From assembly GCA_000715685.1 (NCBI GenBank), contig KL569436.1, positions 34,473-40,289 on the forward strand: a DNA stretch of 5,817 bases, given 5' to 3'. Below, piece after piece: positions 5,380 through 5,817 of the stretch (positions within the stretch are counted from its first letter, which is position 1; every line of letters begins with the position of its first letter). A program made the position numbers and the translations under genes. The notes beneath the pieces are model-generated. The model ran no database searches. It saw only the letters and a program-made list of their open reading frames with translations, and was not told where the DNA came from. Source of the stretch: Streptomyces lilacinus (GTDB taxonomy: Bacteria; Actinomycetota; Actinomycetes; Streptomycetales; Streptomycetaceae).

Positions 5380-5817
5380 ATGCTCGACGAAGCGCGCCGC
5401 ACCGGCGCCGCCGTCCGGCCGGACCACGAGGAGGTCCTGCGCGAGCTGTTCGCGGACGTCCTCGGGGTGCCGGAGGTCGGCCCCGACGAGAGCTTCATCG
5501 GCCTGGGCGGCGACAGCATCCTGGCCATCCAGCTGGTCAGCCGCGCCCGCCTGGCCGGGCTCGTCGTCAGCACCCGCGACGTGCTGCGCAAGGACACCGT
5601 CCGGGCCCTGGCCGCCGCCGCCCGCGAGCCGGAGGCCGCCGGCCCGCGCACCCCGCCCCGGCGCACCGGGCCGATCGCCGCGACCCCGATCACGCACTGG
5701 CTGCGCGAACTCGGCGGGCCCGTGGACACCTACAACCAGTCCCTGGTGGTCCGGGCCCCCGCCGGGCTGGACCGGGCCGCCGCCGAGGCGGTCCTCCAGG
5801 CCCTGCTGGACACCCAC
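5380..5817 (+). CDS. NRPS N-terminus: peptidyl carrier domain followed by epimerization/condensation-type domain (3' truncated)
   Basis: The frame is open from the ATG at 5380 to the window end (146 codons, no stop). After about 14 residues comes a carrier domain (about 15-85) with helix EEVLRELFADVLG and the 4'-phosphopantetheine motif FIGLGGDSILAIQL; the modified Ser is residue 46 (codon 5515-5517). A Pro/Arg/Ala-rich linker (about 83-97) leads into the start of a condensation-superfamily domain, GPIAATPITHWLRELG...YNQSLVV (98-129). The HW...NQS pattern and the Asp in GGDS are typical of a carrier followed by an epimerization domain, which would make a D-residue. A condensation domain is the alternative. 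No adenylation domain precedes the carrier, so amino acid loading must come from a separate protein, or the module is split between two proteins. The start is fixed by a strong RBS, and the MbtH-like gene ends 30 bases upstream. Confidence 0.9.
   Translation, partial: MLDEARRTGAAVRPDHEEVLRELFADVLGVPEVGPDESFIGLGGDSILAIQLVSRARLAGLVVSTRDVLRKDTVRALAAAAREPEAAGPRTPPRRTGPIAATPITHWLRELGGPVDTYNQSLVVRAPAGLDRAAAEAVLQALLDTH

Noticed and set aside
5107..5817. Minus-strand open frame opposite the MbtH-like and NRPS genes
   Set aside because: The plus strand holds the unmistakable MbtH and carrier-domain motifs; the antisense translation has none.

Overview
The window is a very GC-rich (roughly three-quarters G+C), densely packed, single-strand piece of an actinomycete genome, most likely Streptomyces or a relative. 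All genes read on the + strand with short gaps or overlaps, codons end almost always in G or C, and I noticed no TTA codon. It lies inside a nonribosomal peptide synthetase (NRPS) gene cluster: a thioesterase end, an MbtH-like protein and the first part of another NRPS frame three small-molecule enzymes. The first 17 bases are not genomic. They match the Tn5/Nextera mosaic end, so the window starts at a contig edge carrying leftover library adapter.

Layout. Bases 18-226 hold the 3' end of a gene ending in an NRPS-type thioesterase. Bases 273-1862 encode a divergent argininosuccinate lyase (ASL)/fumarase-superfamily protein. Its 3' end overlaps by 47 bases the start of a GHMP-family kinase resembling L-threonine kinase PduX (1816-2817). 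Three bases later comes a 751-residue fusion (2821-5076): an N-terminal cysteine-synthase-like PLP enzyme joined to a C-terminal ATP-grasp ligase. After a 54-base gap comes a 72-residue MbtH-like protein (5131-5349). After 30 more bases an NRPS starts at 5380 and runs off the window. Its first domain is a peptidyl carrier protein, followed by the beginning of an epimerization/condensation-type domain, with no adenylation domain in front.

How the genes may work together (inference). The kinase, PLP enzyme and lyase form a plausible route to a 2,3-diamino acid building block. The kinase would phosphorylate the side-chain hydroxyl of threonine (or serine). The PLP domain would eliminate phosphate and add an amine donor, proposed to be aspartate, at the beta carbon. 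The lyase would release fumarate and leave the new beta-amino group, giving 2,3-diaminobutyrate from threonine or 2,3-diaminopropionate from serine. This is chemically parallel to SbnA/SbnB, but with fumarate elimination in place of oxidative release of 2-oxoglutarate. From memory, similar enzyme sets are annotated in clusters for diaminobutyrate-containing lipopeptides such as friulimicin; I could not check this. The fused ATP-grasp domain has no assigned place in this scheme and is the least explained part. The final peptide cannot be named from this window.
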